From assembly GCF_002845275.2 (NCBI RefSeq), contig NZ_CP088149.1, forward strand, positions 4,150,501 through 4,214,500: 64,000 bases of DNA, given 5' to 3'. The translations under genes and the position numbers were made by a program. Shown one piece after another: positions 18,700-28,003 of this stretch; position 1 is the stretch's first letter; each line of letters starts with the position of its first letter. Source of the DNA: Pseudomonas sp. S06B 330 (GTDB lineage Bacteria; Pseudomonadota; Gammaproteobacteria; Pseudomonadales; Pseudomonadaceae). Under the pieces are notes generated by a model. That model saw only the letters and a list, made by a program, of their open reading frames with translations. It ran no database searches and had not been told where the DNA came from.

Positions 18700-19440
18700 T
18701 CAACGCGCCCGCCATTCCCCCAGGCGACTGCGCAAACGCGCCGCGCACTGGCTATGCAACTGGCTGACACGCGACTCGCTGACACCCAGCACCTCACCGA
18801 TTTCCTTGAGGTTCAGCTCTTCGTCGTAGTACAGCGCCAATACCAGGCGCTCACGTTCGGGCAGGTTGGCGATGGCATCGGCCAGGGCTGCCTGAAAACG
18901 CTCGTCTTCCAGGTCGCGCGAAGGCTCGAGCTGGGCACTGGCGCCATCCTCGTGCAGGCCTTCATGTTCGCCGTCCTGCAACAGGTCGTCGAAACTGAAC
19001 AGGCGGCTGCCCAGGGTGTCATTCAAAATCCCGTAGTAATCATCGAGACTCAATTGGAGTTCGGCAGCAACCTCGTGATCTTTAGCGTCACGGCCGGTTT
19101 TTGCTTCAATTGCCCGAATCGCGTCACTGACCATGCGGGTATTGCGGTGAACCGAACGTGGTGCCCAGTCCCCTTTGCGTACTTCGTCAAGCATTGCCCC
19201 GCGGATCCGGATACCGGCGTAGGTCTCGAAACTGGCACCCTTGCTCGCGTCGTACTTGTTGGCAACTTCGAGCAGGCCGATCATGCCGGCCTGGATCAGG
19301 TCTTCCACCTGCACACTGGCCGGCAAACGCGCCAGCAAGTGATAGGCGATACGTTTGACCAGCGGCGCATAGCGCTCGATCAACTCGTACTGACCATCGC
19401 GAGAAGCCTTGCTGTACATCCGATAACCGCTGGCGTTCAT
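18700..19440 (-). CDS. fliA: Flagellar sigma factor FliA (sigma-28)
   Basis: This is a 246-residue sigma-70-family protein. Region 2 (about 10-85) includes 'YAPLVKRIAYHLLARLPASVQVEDLIQAGMIGL', region 3 is in the middle, and region 4 helix-turn-helix is at the end ('NLKEIGEVLGVSESRVSQLHSQ'). It directs transcription of fliC and late chemotaxis genes and is held by FlgM, which is not in this window. The ATG overlaps the fleN stop as ATGA. This is why the start is placed at 19440 rather than at an upstream in-frame codon that would lie inside fleN. Confidence 0.95.
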   Translation of the reverse strand: MNASGYRMYSKASRDGQYELIERYAPLVKRIAYHLLARLPASVQVEDLIQAGMIGLLEVANKYDASKGASFETYAGIRIRGAMLDEVRKGDWAPRSVHRNTRMVSDAIRAIEAKTGRDAKDHEVAAELQLSLDDYYGILNDTLGSRLFSFDDLLQDGEHEGLHEDGASAQLEPSRDLEDERFQAALADAIANLPERERLVLALYYDEELNLKEIGEVLGVSESRVSQLHSQCAARLRSRLGEWRAR

Positions 19441-20270
19441 AGCACCGGACCTGCACTCGTCGGCTGCACCAGGCGCTCGACAAAAAACTCCAGATGACCC
19501 CGCGGGTTGGCAGGCAACGGCCAGGTATCGACCTTCTGAGCAATGGCCTTGAACGCCAGCGCGCACTTGGAACGCGGAAAGGCTTCATAGACTGCTCGTT
19601 GCTTCTGCACTGCCTTGCGCACACATTCGTCGTAAGGCACGGCGCCAACGTATTGTAGGGCCACGTCCAGGAAGCGATCTGTGACCTTGGTCAACTTGGC
19701 GAACAGGTTGCGCCCTTCCTGAGGGCTTTGCGCCATGTTGGCCAGGACCCGGAAGCGGTTCATGCCGTAGTCACGGTTGAGCAGTTTGATCAGGGCGTAA
19801 GCGTCGGTGATCGAGGTGGGCTCATCGCACACCACCAGCAACACCTCCTGGGCGGCGCGGACAAAACTGACGACCGAGTCACCGATACCGGCAGCGGTAT
19901 CGATCACCAGCACATCGAGGTTGTCACCAATTTCGCTGAATGCCTGGATCAAGCCTGCGTGTTGAGCAGGCGCCAGATGCACCATGCTCTGCGTGCCGGA
20001 CGCGGCAGGCACAATGCGCACCCCGCCCGGCCCCTGCAGCAGCACATCGCGCAGCTCGCAGCGCCCCTCAATGACGTCAGCCAGGGTGCGCTTGGGCGTC
20101 AGGCCGAGCAATACGTCGACATTGGCCAGGCCCAGGTCGGCGTCCAGCAGCATGACCCGACGGCCAAGCTCTGCCAGCGCCAATGACAGGTTCACCGACA
20201 CATTGGTCTTGCCGACGCCACCTTTGCCGCCAGTTACGGCGATCACCTGTACGGGATGCATGCTACCCAT
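19437..20270 (-). CDS. fleN: Flagellar number regulator FleN (MinD/ParA ATPase)
   Basis: This 277-residue ATPase starts MGSMHPVQVIAVTGGKGGVGKTN, with a deviant Walker A (GKGGVGKT, about 15-22). Walker A' lies in 'VMLLDADLGLANVD' and the Walker B region in 'VLVIDTAAGIGDSVV'. FleN (FlhG) antagonises FleQ and limits the number of polar flagella; FlhF, encoded just upstream, sets the pole. An in-frame stop immediately upstream of the ATG fixes the start. It overlaps fliA by 4 bases. Confidence 0.95.
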   Translation of the reverse strand: MGSMHPVQVIAVTGGKGGVGKTNVSVNLSLALAELGRRVMLLDADLGLANVDVLLGLTPKRTLADVIEGRCELRDVLLQGPGGVRIVPAASGTQSMVHLAPAQHAGLIQAFSEIGDNLDVLVIDTAAGIGDSVVSFVRAAQEVLLVVCDEPTSITDAYALIKLLNRDYGMNRFRVLANMAQSPQEGRNLFAKLTKVTDRFLDVALQYVGAVPYDECVRKAVQKQRAVYEAFPRSKCALAFKAIAQKVDTWPLPANPRGHLEFFVERLVQPTSAGPVL

Positions 20271-20389
20271 GTTTGTTCATTACCTTGTCTTGCTTAGACC
20301 GAGGCCACATGACCGGCTGCGCTTTCAACACCTGAAAAATGCCTGGCAGTCCATCAATGCAGATACTTTGCAACGTCTTCACAATCACC

Positions 20390-21697
20390 TCAGCCGACAC
20401 GCTTGCCGGGACTGTGGTAGAGATCAGCGAACATATCGGCCATCGCCTCTTCGCTGGGCTCGTCCTGCATCTGCACACTGACCGCGCGACTGACCAATTG
20501 GTGGCGGCGCGGCAGGTGCAAATCGTCAGGAATGCGCGGCCCATCGGTAAGATAGGCCACTGGCAATTCGTGACTGATGGCCAGGCTCAGGACTTCACCG
20601 AGGCTGGCCGTTTCATCAAGCTTGGTCAGGATGCACCCGGCCAGCCCGCAGCGCTTGTAGCTGTGATAGGCGGCGGTGAGCACCTGCTTCTGGCTGGTGG
20701 TTGCCAGCACCAGATAATTTTTAGACGCAATACCGCGTCCGGCAAGGGTCTCCAGCTGCATGCGCAGGGCTGGATCACTGGCCTGCAGGCCGGCGGTATC
20801 GATCAGGACCACGCGCTTGCGCAGCAACGGCTCAAGGGCCTGGGCCAGCGACTGCCCCGGATCCACATGAGTAACCGACACATTGAGGATCCGCCCCAAG
20901 GTCTTGAGCTGCTCCTGGGCACCGATACGGAAACTGTCCATGCTCACCAGCGCCAGGTTCTGCGCGCCGTACTTGAGCACATAACGCGCCGCCAATTTGG
21001 CCAGGGTGGTGGTCTTGCCCATGCCGGCCGGACCGACCATGGCAATGACACCGCCTTCCTCGATCGGTTCGACTTCCGGCACATCAATTCTGCGTGCCAG
21101 GTGCGCCAACAGCATGCGCCAGGCATGACGCGGCTCTTCGATGCCGCTGATCTGCTCCAGCAGCTCATGCGCCAGCGGGCCGGACAGACCAATACGCTGC
21201 AGGCGCCGCCAAAGGTTGGCCTTCTGTGGTTGATTGCCCTGCAACTGGCTCCAGGCCAACGAGCCGAGCTGGACTTCAAGCAGTTCGCGCAGCCCGGTAA
21301 GCTCCGAGCGCATGGCATCGAACAGGCGCGGGTCCACCGGCGCGGCGGCCGGGGCCGGCGTGACGGGTGCCTCGACAGGCGTCTCGACCAGCGGCTCCGA
21401 GGCGGTCAGCGGCAAACCGGCAAACAGTTGGCGGTTACCGTCTTCACTTTCGCTGCGACTGCTGAGCTCGGCCTGGGCGGTGACGATGCGCGACTGGGTC
21501 TTGCGCAATTCATCTTCGAGCTCGACATTCGGAACCCGTGGCGCCAGGGCGGACAGCTTGTAGTCCAGCGCCGCCGTCAGCTCGACACCGCCAGCAATCC
21601 GTCGGTTGCCGATGATGGCGGCATCAGCCCCCAGCTCATCTCGAACCAGCTTCATGGCCTGACGCATATCGGCGGCGAAAAAACGCTTAACTTGCAT
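20390..21697 (-). CDS. flhF: Flagellar placement GTPase FlhF
   Basis: This 435-residue SRP-type GTPase has an N-terminal basic domain (about 1-60), a Pro/Ala/Glu-rich linker (about 80-125), the NG domain from about 130, and the G1 loop 'GPAGMGKTTT' at about 222-231. Later motifs are 'DTAGLQASD' (G3) and 'TKLDETASLGE' (G4). FlhF places the flagellum at the cell pole and recruits FliF. It starts 11 bases after flhA ends and is probably transcribed with it. Confidence 0.95.
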   Translation of the reverse strand: MQVKRFFAADMRQAMKLVRDELGADAAIIGNRRIAGGVELTAALDYKLSALAPRVPNVELEDELRKTQSRIVTAQAELSSRSESEDGNRQLFAGLPLTASEPLVETPVEAPVTPAPAAAPVDPRLFDAMRSELTGLRELLEVQLGSLAWSQLQGNQPQKANLWRRLQRIGLSGPLAHELLEQISGIEEPRHAWRMLLAHLARRIDVPEVEPIEEGGVIAMVGPAGMGKTTTLAKLAARYVLKYGAQNLALVSMDSFRIGAQEQLKTLGRILNVSVTHVDPGQSLAQALEPLLRKRVVLIDTAGLQASDPALRMQLETLAGRGIASKNYLVLATTSQKQVLTAAYHSYKRCGLAGCILTKLDETASLGEVLSLAISHELPVAYLTDGPRIPDDLHLPRRHQLVSRAVSVQMQDEPSEEAMADMFADLYHSPGKRVG

Positions 21698-21708
21698 AAC
21701 CCACTACC

Positions 21709-23838
21709 TCAGCCGTTGGGGCCTACTGTGGCAACGATGGTAACTTGCTTGTTGTCAGGTATTTCCTGATACGCCAAAACATGCAAATTCGGTACAGCCA
21801 GGCGACCGAAGCGCGACAGCATTGCCCGCACCGGTCCTGCGACCAGCAGGATCGCCGGTTGCCCTTGCATCTCTTGACGCTGGGCAGCCTCGATCAACGA
21901 ACGCTGAAGCTTTTCGGCCATGCTCGGCTCAAGAAGAACACCGTCTTCCTGACCCTGCCCGGCCCTTTGCAGACTATTGAGCAAAATCTGTTCCAACCTT
22001 GGCTCAAGGGTGATCACAGGCAGCTCAGACTCAACGCCGACAATGCTTTGCACGATAGCGCGACACAATCCGACGCGCACCACGGCCACCAGCGCGGCGG
22101 TATCTTGACTCTTGGCGGCATTGTTGGCGATAGCCTCGGCAATACTGCGAATATCACGCACCGGTACCTGTTCGGCAAGCAATGCCTGCAGGACCTTGAG
22201 CAGCCCCGACAAGGAAATGACACCTGGCACCAGCTCTTCAGCAAGCTTGGGTGAGGCCTTGGCCAGCACCTGAAGCAATTGCTGGACTTCCTCGTGACCA
22301 ATCAGCTCATGACAGTGCTTGTGCAGGATCTGGTTCAAGTGGGTGGCAACCACGGTACTGGCATCGACCACGGTGTAGCCCAGCGACTGCGCCTGGCTGC
22401 GTTGATTGACATCGATCCACACCGCTTCCAGACCAAAGGCCGGGTCGCGGGCGGCAATCCCGCTGAGGGTGCCAAACACCTGCCCGGGGTTGATCGCCAG
22501 TTCGCGATCCGGGTAGATCTCGGCCTCGGCCAGGATCACCCCCATCAGGGTCAGGCGATAGGCGCTAGGCGCCAGGTCGAGGTTGTCACGGATATGCACG
22601 GTAGGCATGAGAAAGCCCAGATCCTGGGAGAGCTTCTTGCGCACCCCCTTGATCCGCGCCAGCAACTGCCCACCCTGATTGCGGTCGACCAGCGGAATCA
22701 GCCGGTAGCCAACCTCCAGACCGATCATGTCGATCGGCGTAACGTCGTCCCAGCCCAGCTCTTTGGTTTCCATGGCGCGCTGCGGCGAAGGCAGCAGGTC
22801 TTGCTGGCGCTGCACCTCTTCCTGGACCTTGAGCTTGGCTTGATGCTGCTTGCGCCACACCAGGTAGGCACCGCCGCCAGCAAGCAGGCCCAGACTGAGG
22901 AAAGCGAAGTGCGGCATACCCGGCACCAGGCCCATGACGATCATGATGCCCGCCGACACCCCCAACGCCTTGGGCGAATCGAACATCTGCCGATTGATCT
23001 GGTTCCCCATGTCCTCGGAGCCGGAAGCACGGGTCACCATGATCGCCGCGGCGGTGGACAGCAGCAGGGATGGCAATTGCGCCACCAAACCGTCACCAAT
23101 GGTCAGCAAGGCATAGACCTTACCGGCATCACCGAAGGTCATGCCGTGCTGGAACATACCGACCAGCATGCCGCCGATCAAGTTGATGAAGAGGATCAAC
23201 AGACCGGCGATGGCATCACCGCGCACAAACTTGCTGGCACCGTCCATCGAACCGTAGAACTCGGCCTCCTGGGCCACCTCCGAACGTCGCGCCTTGGCCT
23301 GGGCCTGATCGATCAGGCCGGCATTGAGGTCGGCGTCGATCGCCATCTGCTTGCCGGGCATCGCATCGAGGGTGAAGCGCGCACTCACCTCGGAAATACG
23401 CCCGGCACCCTTGGTCACTACCACGAAGTTAATGATCATCAGAATCGCGAACACCACGATACCGACCACATAGTTACCGCCGATCACCACCTCACCGAAG
23501 GCCTGGATCACCTTACCGGCAGCCGCGTGGCCATCGTGACCGTGGAGCATGACCACGCGCGTGGAGGCCACGTTCAAGGCCAGACGCAGCAGCGTTGCCA
23601 CCAGTAGGATGGTCGGGAATGCGGCAAAATCAAGGGGGCGCAAGGCGTAGACGCAGACCAGCAAGACGACGATCGACAAGGCGATGTTGAAGGTGAACAG
23701 CACGTCGAGCAGAAACGGCGGGATCGGCAACATCATCATTGCCAGCATCACCAGCAGCAACAGCGGCACACCCAGATTACCCCGGCCTAACCCGGCCAGG
23801 TTGTTACGGGCACTGTTGATTAACTGAGAGCGATCCAC
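21709..23838 (-). CDS. flhA: Flagellar export gate protein FlhA
   Basis: This is a 709-residue protein. The N-terminal half holds about eight membrane segments and the conserved cytoplasmic FHIPEP loop ('AGRISEVSARFTLDAMPGKQMAIDADLNAG', about 145-175). The C-terminal half is the large cytoplasmic ring domain that docks chaperone-substrate complexes. It forms the flagellar type III export gate with FlhB and FliPQR. A sigma-54 element lies about 62-77 bases upstream of the start. Confidence 0.96.
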   Translation of the reverse strand: MDRSQLINSARNNLAGLGRGNLGVPLLLLVMLAMMMLPIPPFLLDVLFTFNIALSIVVLLVCVYALRPLDFAAFPTILLVATLLRLALNVASTRVVMLHGHDGHAAAGKVIQAFGEVVIGGNYVVGIVVFAILMIINFVVVTKGAGRISEVSARFTLDAMPGKQMAIDADLNAGLIDQAQAKARRSEVAQEAEFYGSMDGASKFVRGDAIAGLLILFINLIGGMLVGMFQHGMTFGDAGKVYALLTIGDGLVAQLPSLLLSTAAAIMVTRASGSEDMGNQINRQMFDSPKALGVSAGIMIVMGLVPGMPHFAFLSLGLLAGGGAYLVWRKQHQAKLKVQEEVQRQQDLLPSPQRAMETKELGWDDVTPIDMIGLEVGYRLIPLVDRNQGGQLLARIKGVRKKLSQDLGFLMPTVHIRDNLDLAPSAYRLTLMGVILAEAEIYPDRELAINPGQVFGTLSGIAARDPAFGLEAVWIDVNQRSQAQSLGYTVVDASTVVATHLNQILHKHCHELIGHEEVQQLLQVLAKASPKLAEELVPGVISLSGLLKVLQALLAEQVPVRDIRSIAEAIANNAAKSQDTAALVAVVRVGLCRAIVQSIVGVESELPVITLEPRLEQILLNSLQRAGQGQEDGVLLEPSMAEKLQRSLIEAAQRQEMQGQPAILLVAGPVRAMLSRFGRLAVPNLHVLAYQEIPDNKQVTIVATVGPNG

Positions 23839-23899
23839 CGGTATTCCTCGTCTAGCTCAAGCAAAACTTTGACGCGTTTGACGCGCGCAGCGCTGCCTT

Positions 23900-23915
23900 T
23901 GCAAGAAGCCTTCCA
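23900..23915 (-). promoter_or_regulatory. Sigma-54 promoter upstream of flhA
   Basis: The minus strand reads TGGAAGGCTTCTTGCA. GG and GC are separated by exactly 10 bases and the -12 part TTGCA matches the consensus. It lies about 62-77 bases upstream of the flhA ATG. FleQ-dependent activation is expected from known Pseudomonas biology. Confidence 0.7.
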
Positions 23916-23946
23916 ACTTTGAGAAATGGTGAACACAATAGCATTC

Positions 23947-24060
23947 GTAGTTGCTGCCGCCAGGCTGCGATCGGGCGCGCAGCGGCCGTCAGTGACGACC
24001 GTCTCGGTGCTTGGATGGCGACTGCTGCGCAGCCGATCGCAGCCTGGCGGCAGCGGCTAC
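23947..24060. repeat. Long imperfect inverted repeat between flhB and flhA
   Basis: Two arms begin with perfect 22-base complements at 23953-23974 and 24033-24054 (core GCCAGGCTGCGATCGG). Partial complementarity continues outward (GTAG...CTAC) and inward for roughly another 15 bases each. It has the character of a Pseudomonas intergenic palindromic (REP/BIME-like) element. It lies just downstream of the flhB stop, so it may also act as a transcription or mRNA-stability hairpin. Confidence 0.75.
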
Positions 24061-24070
24061 AGGACAGCTC

Positions 24071-25204
24071 TTAAGAACGCTGCAGGTCCGGCGGAATCGG
24101 CAGATCCTTTAGCGGTTCCGGTGGCTTGCCCTTGCCTGCCCGGTACTGACGAATCTGGAAGACGTAGGCCAGCACCTGAGCCACCGCCAGGTACAGCCCG
24201 GCCGGAATCTCTTCTTCAAGCTCGGTGGAGTAGTAGATCGAGCGCGCCAGCGCCGGGGATTCAAGCACTTGGATCTTGTGCTCGTTGCCGATCTCACGAA
24301 TCTTCAAGGCAATGAAATCAACACCCTTGGCCAACAGTAACGGCGCAGCACCTTTTTCCGGGTCGTATTTTAGCGCCACGGCATAGTGCGTCGGGTTGGT
24401 AATGATCACGTCAGCCTCGGGAATCGCCGCCATCATCCGCCGCTGCGACGCTTCACGCTGGAGCTGGCGGATGCGCTGTTTGACCTCTGGCTTACCTTCA
24501 CTGTCTTTGTATTCGTCGCGCACTTCCTGCTTGGTCATCAACATTTTTTTGTGCGTCTGCCATAGCTGGATCGGCACGTCCGCCGCGGCAATCAGCAGCA
24601 AGCCTGCCGCCATCCACAAGGCGCTCCAACCCACCACCTGAACACAGTGGATGATGGCCTGATCCAACGGCTCATTGGCAATTGCCAGCAAGTCATCACG
24701 GTCAGCCGAGAGTACGACCAGGGCAATGATCAAAATCACAAAGAATTTGGCCAACGCCTTGAGCAACTCGGATAAGGCATTGACCGAGAACATCCGCTTA
24801 ATCCCGGCAAACGGATTCATGCGACTGAACTTGGGCTGCAACAGGCTGCCGGAGAATAGAAAACCACCTAGGGCTACCGGCCCAATGACCGACGCGACCA
24901 GCAATACCAGCAACACCGGCTGGATAGTGATCAGTGCAGTTTTACCTGCAGCCATGAGAAAAATACCCATGAACCGCTCATCCGTGATCACTTCGCGCGA
25001 CAACATAAAGTTGCTGCGCATCAGCTCCATCAAGGCCTGAGCCATACCACCACCAAACGCCAACAGCGCCCCCGCCCCCGCCAGGGTCACGGTCACCGTA
25101 TTGAGCTCTTTGGAGCGCGCAATCTCGCCCTTTTCCCGCGCGTCTTTTTTGCGCTTGTCGGTGGGGTCTTCTGTTTTGTCCTGACCGCTTTCGCTCTCTG
25201 CCAT
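24071..25204 (-). CDS. flhB: Flagellar export switch protein FlhB
   Basis: This 377-residue protein has a charged cytoplasmic N-terminus (DKTEDPTDKRKKDAREKG), four membrane segments (about 30-210) and a cytoplasmic C-domain. The autocleavage site NPTH is intact at 270-273 (cleavage between Asn270 and Pro271). FlhB switches export specificity from rod/hook to filament proteins on a signal from FliK. It is directly downstream of fliR (2-base gap). A second, cleavage-motif-lacking copy of its C-domain is encoded at 9338-9673. Confidence 0.96.
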   Translation of the reverse strand: MAESESGQDKTEDPTDKRKKDAREKGEIARSKELNTVTVTLAGAGALLAFGGGMAQALMELMRSNFMLSREVITDERFMGIFLMAAGKTALITIQPVLLVLLVASVIGPVALGGFLFSGSLLQPKFSRMNPFAGIKRMFSVNALSELLKALAKFFVILIIALVVLSADRDDLLAIANEPLDQAIIHCVQVVGWSALWMAAGLLLIAAADVPIQLWQTHKKMLMTKQEVRDEYKDSEGKPEVKQRIRQLQREASQRRMMAAIPEADVIITNPTHYAVALKYDPEKGAAPLLLAKGVDFIALKIREIGNEHKIQVLESPALARSIYYSTELEEEIPAGLYLAVAQVLAYVFQIRQYRAGKGKPPEPLKDLPIPPDLQRS

Positions 25205-25206
25205 GC

Positions 25207-25983
25207 TCAGCGCGCCCGTGCCAGTTCACGCATCCATTGCAAAGCCTCGGAAGCCAGCAAGTGATAATGCGGAAGAATATCAGCCAGGGTGATCCAGAAA
25301 ATGCCAAGCCCCAACACCAGTATCAACGGGAAGCCGATGGAGAAGATGTTCAGTTGCGGTGCCGCACGCGTCATCACACCGAAGGCAATATTGACTACCA
25401 GCAGCGCAGTGATAGCTGGCAGCACCAGCAACAGCGCTGCACCGAGCACCCAACTCAGCCGCCCTGCCAAGTCCCAGAAATGATTGACCAGCAAGCCACT
25501 GCCTACCGGCAAGGTGGTGAAACTCTCGGTCAGCACCTCAAACACCACCAGATGACCGTTGATACCCAAAAACAGCAGGGTCACCAACATGGTCAGGAAC
25601 TGGCTGATCACCGCGACGTTAACACCGTTGGCCGGGTCGACCATGGAAGCGAACGCCATCCCCATCTGGATCGCGACGATCTGCCCGGCAATCACGAATA
25701 TCTGGAAAAACAGCTGCAGCGACAGGCCGAACAGCGCACCGATGATGATCTGCTCTGCAATCAGCAGCAACGCACTAAGGTCCAGCGCCTGGACTTCAGG
25801 CATCGGCGGCAAACCCGGCACAATTACCACTGTGATCGCCAAGGCGAAATACAGGCGAATGCGTGCCGGCACCAGGGTGGTGCCGAACACCGGCATGGTC
25901 ATCAGTACCGCCGTCACACGAAATAGCGGCAGAATAAAACTGGCCACCCACGTGCTGATCTGCGCATCGGTCAGCTCAAGCAT
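25207..25983 (-). CDS. fliR: Flagellar export protein FliR
   Basis: This 258-residue protein has about six hydrophobic segments. It starts MLELTDAQISTWVASFILPLFRVTAVLMTMPVFG and shows the FliR/SpaR/YscT family pattern including 'GMAFASMVDPANGVNVAVISQFLTMLVTLLFLGINGHL'. It forms the core export channel with FliP5 and FliQ4. It is encoded 7 bases after fliQ and 2 bases before flhB in the fliLMNOPQR-flhB run. Confidence 0.95.
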   Translation of the reverse strand: MLELTDAQISTWVASFILPLFRVTAVLMTMPVFGTTLVPARIRLYFALAITVVIVPGLPPMPEVQALDLSALLLIAEQIIIGALFGLSLQLFFQIFVIAGQIVAIQMGMAFASMVDPANGVNVAVISQFLTMLVTLLFLGINGHLVVFEVLTESFTTLPVGSGLLVNHFWDLAGRLSWVLGAALLLVLPAITALLVVNIAFGVMTRAAPQLNIFSIGFPLILVLGLGIFWITLADILPHYHLLASEALQWMRELARAR

Positions 25984-25990
25984 GCACAGG

Positions 25991-26260
25991 TCAGCCGATC
26001 AAATGCGGAATGCTGCCATACAACGACAGCATGTATTCCATGAACTTCTGCACCAGCCACGGACCGACCACGATCAGCGTCACCAGCATGACCAACAGGC
26101 GCGGCAAGAAACTCAGGGTTTGTTCGTTGATCTGCGTAGCGGCCTGGAACATTGCCACCATCAGACCTACCAACAAGCTGGGCACCACCAGCACGGCGAC
26201 CATCAGGGTGGTCAGCCACAACGCATCACGAAACAGATCGACGGCAACTTCAGGGGTCAT
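25991..26260 (-). CDS. fliQ: Flagellar export protein FliQ
   Basis: This 89-residue protein has two membrane hairpin helices. The family pattern 'LVVPSLLVGLMVAMFQAATQINEQTLSFLPRLL' is clear. FliQ wraps around the FliP-FliR channel. Its size and position between fliP and fliR match all known flagellar loci. Confidence 0.95.
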   Translation of the reverse strand: MTPEVAVDLFRDALWLTTLMVAVLVVPSLLVGLMVAMFQAATQINEQTLSFLPRLLVMLVTLIVVGPWLVQKFMEYMLSLYGSIPHLIG

Positions 26261-26281
26261 GGTCTCGTTCTCCTTGAGGCG

Positions 26282-27034
26282 TCAGACGCCGCCGAAACTG
26301 CCGGCCAGGGTGCCCATGATCAGCGCCCAGCCATCGACCAGCACGAACAGCATGATCTTGAACGGCAGCGAGATGATCAGCGGCGAGAGCATCATCATAC
26401 CCATGGCCATCAGCACACTGGCGACCACCAGGTCGATGATCAGGAAGGGAATGAAGATCATGAAGCCAATCTGGAACGCCGTTTTCAGCTCCGAAGTGAC
26501 GAAGGCTGGCACCAGAATGGTCAGCGGCGCCTGGTCGGGGCTGGCGATGTCGGTACGCTTGGACAGGCGCATGAACAGGTCTAGGTCACTCTGGCGGGTT
26601 TGCGCCAGCATGAAATCCTTGAGTGGCACCTGAGCCTTGGCGATGGCTTCCTGGGCGACCATCTGCTCATTCAGGTAAGGCTGCAAGGCATCCTTGTTCA
26701 CCCGATCAAACACCGGCGCCATGATGAACATGGTCAGGAACAGCGCCATGCCTGTGAGAATCTGGTTCGACGGCGTCTGCTGCAGGCCCAGGGCCTGACG
26801 CAGGATGGAGAAGACGATGATGATGCGGGTGAAACTGGTCATCAGGATGACGAACGCTGGAATGAAGCTCAGCGCAGTCATGATCAGCAGGATCTGCAGA
26901 CTGACCGAATACTCCTGCTGGCCGTCCGCCCCATTGGACAGCGTGATGGCCGGGATCGACAACGGATCGGCGGCCAAGGCCAATGGCGCTGCCAACAGCA
27001 ACAGCAGCGTCAACATCATGCGCAGTGCGCCCAT
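26282..27034 (-). CDS. fliP: Flagellar export protein FliP
   Basis: This 250-residue protein starts with a cleavable signal peptide ([17 protein letters not shown]). Membrane segments follow, with the family signature '[40 protein letters not shown]'. FliP pentamers form the export pore. The ATG at 27034 overlaps the fliO stop as TGATG; a GTG one codon upstream is the alternative. The C-terminal '[16 protein letters not shown]' helix is complete. Confidence 0.95.
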   Translation of the reverse strand: MGALRMMLTLLLLLAAPLALAADPLSIPAITLSNGADGQQEYSVSLQILLIMTALSFIPAFVILMTSFTRIIIVFSILRQALGLQQTPSNQILTGMALFLTMFIMAPVFDRVNKDALQPYLNEQMVAQEAIAKAQVPLKDFMLAQTRQSDLDLFMRLSKRTDIASPDQAPLTILVPAFVTSELKTAFQIGFMIFIPFLIIDLVVASVLMAMGMMMLSPLIISLPFKIMLFVLVDGWALIMGTLAGSFGGV

Positions 27035-27486
27035 CACGACTTACCCTTCTGATCCTTGCCCATTAGCTCCAGCAGGCGCTGGGCGAATTCCGGTGTGGCC
27101 TGGCGTGCACTGACCGGCACTTCAACGGGCTCGGCCAATACATGCAACGCCTCGATACTGCCTGGCGAATGACCGATCAGGATCTGCTCCTTGCCGACTT
27201 GAATCAGCAACAGACGATCCCGGGGGCCCAATGTGCGACTGCCCAGGATTTCGATGACCTGGCCACCGCCCGGCGCCGCGTTCTGCACTCGACGCAACAG
27301 CCAGGCGAGGAGAAAGATCAGCCCCAGCACCAGCAACAACCCGAGCACCAATTGAGTCAGCTGGCCGACAGCACTGCCACCACTGCCCGGCGCCACCACG
27401 GTGGCAGCCGGTTGCACCGTGGCCAGGGCCACGTCCATGTACAGGGCGGCGGCCACTGCCAGACCGCGGTGCAGATGCCGTTTCAC
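27034..27486 (-). CDS. fliO: Flagellar export accessory protein FliO
   Basis: This 150-residue protein has an N-terminal hydrophobic/signal-like segment, a second membrane helix (about 48-68; '[21 protein letters not shown]') and a cytoplasmic domain with '[31 protein letters not shown]', the FliO pattern. It helps FliP complex assembly. It starts immediately after fliN and overlaps fliP. Confidence 0.9.
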   Translation of the reverse strand: MKRHLHRGLAVAAALYMDVALATVQPAATVVAPGSGGSAVGQLTQLVLGLLLVLGLIFLLAWLLRRVQNAAPGGGQVIEILGSRTLGPRDRLLLIQVGKEQILIGHSPGSIEALHVLAEPVEVPVSARQATPEFAQRLLELMGKDQKGKS

Positions 27487-27954
27487 TTAGCGCAGCTTCT
27501 TGATACGTTCGCTTGGGCTGATCACGTCGGTCAGGCGGATGCCGAACTTTTCGTTGACCACTACCACTTCGCCGTGAGCGATCAGCGTGCCGTTGACCAG
27601 CACGTCCAGCGGCTCACCGGCTAGACGATCAAGCTCGATCACCGACCCCTGGTTGAGCTGCAACAAGTTGCGGATGTTGATCTCGGTGCTGCCCACTTCC
27701 ATGGAGATGCTCACCGGAATATCCAGGATCACATCCAGGTTCGGACCATCGAGCGTGACTTGTTCGTTACTGCGCGGCGAGCTGCCAAACTCTTCCATAG
27801 GCAGGCGATTGGACCCCGCACCGCCGCCAACGTCCGCCGCCAGCAAGGCGTCAATATCGGCCTGGCCAGCGTCGCCAGTTTCTTCCAGGGCAGCTGCCCA
27901 CTCATCGGCCAGCGCTTGCTCTTCCGGTGAGGTGATGTCGTTTTCGTTAGCCAT
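27487..27954 (-). CDS. fliN: Flagellar motor switch protein FliN
   Basis: This 155-residue protein has an acidic N-terminal extension (about 1-70) and a C-terminal SpoA domain (about 78-152; 'ILDIPVSISMEVGSTEINIRNLLQLNQGSVIELDR'). It is part of the C-ring with FliG and FliM and contributes to export and to CheY-P binding. GAGGA lies just before the ATG at 27954; a start six codons upstream is less well placed. Confidence 0.95.
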   Translation of the reverse strand: MANENDITSPEEQALADEWAAALEETGDAGQADIDALLAADVGGGAGSNRLPMEEFGSSPRSNEQVTLDGPNLDVILDIPVSISMEVGSTEINIRNLLQLNQGSVIELDRLAGEPLDVLVNGTLIAHGEVVVVNEKFGIRLTDVISPSERIKKLR

Positions 27955-28003
27955 TTTGTCCTCGACGGGCAATCAATTCGGGAGTTGGAACAATCGGCGC
28001 CGC

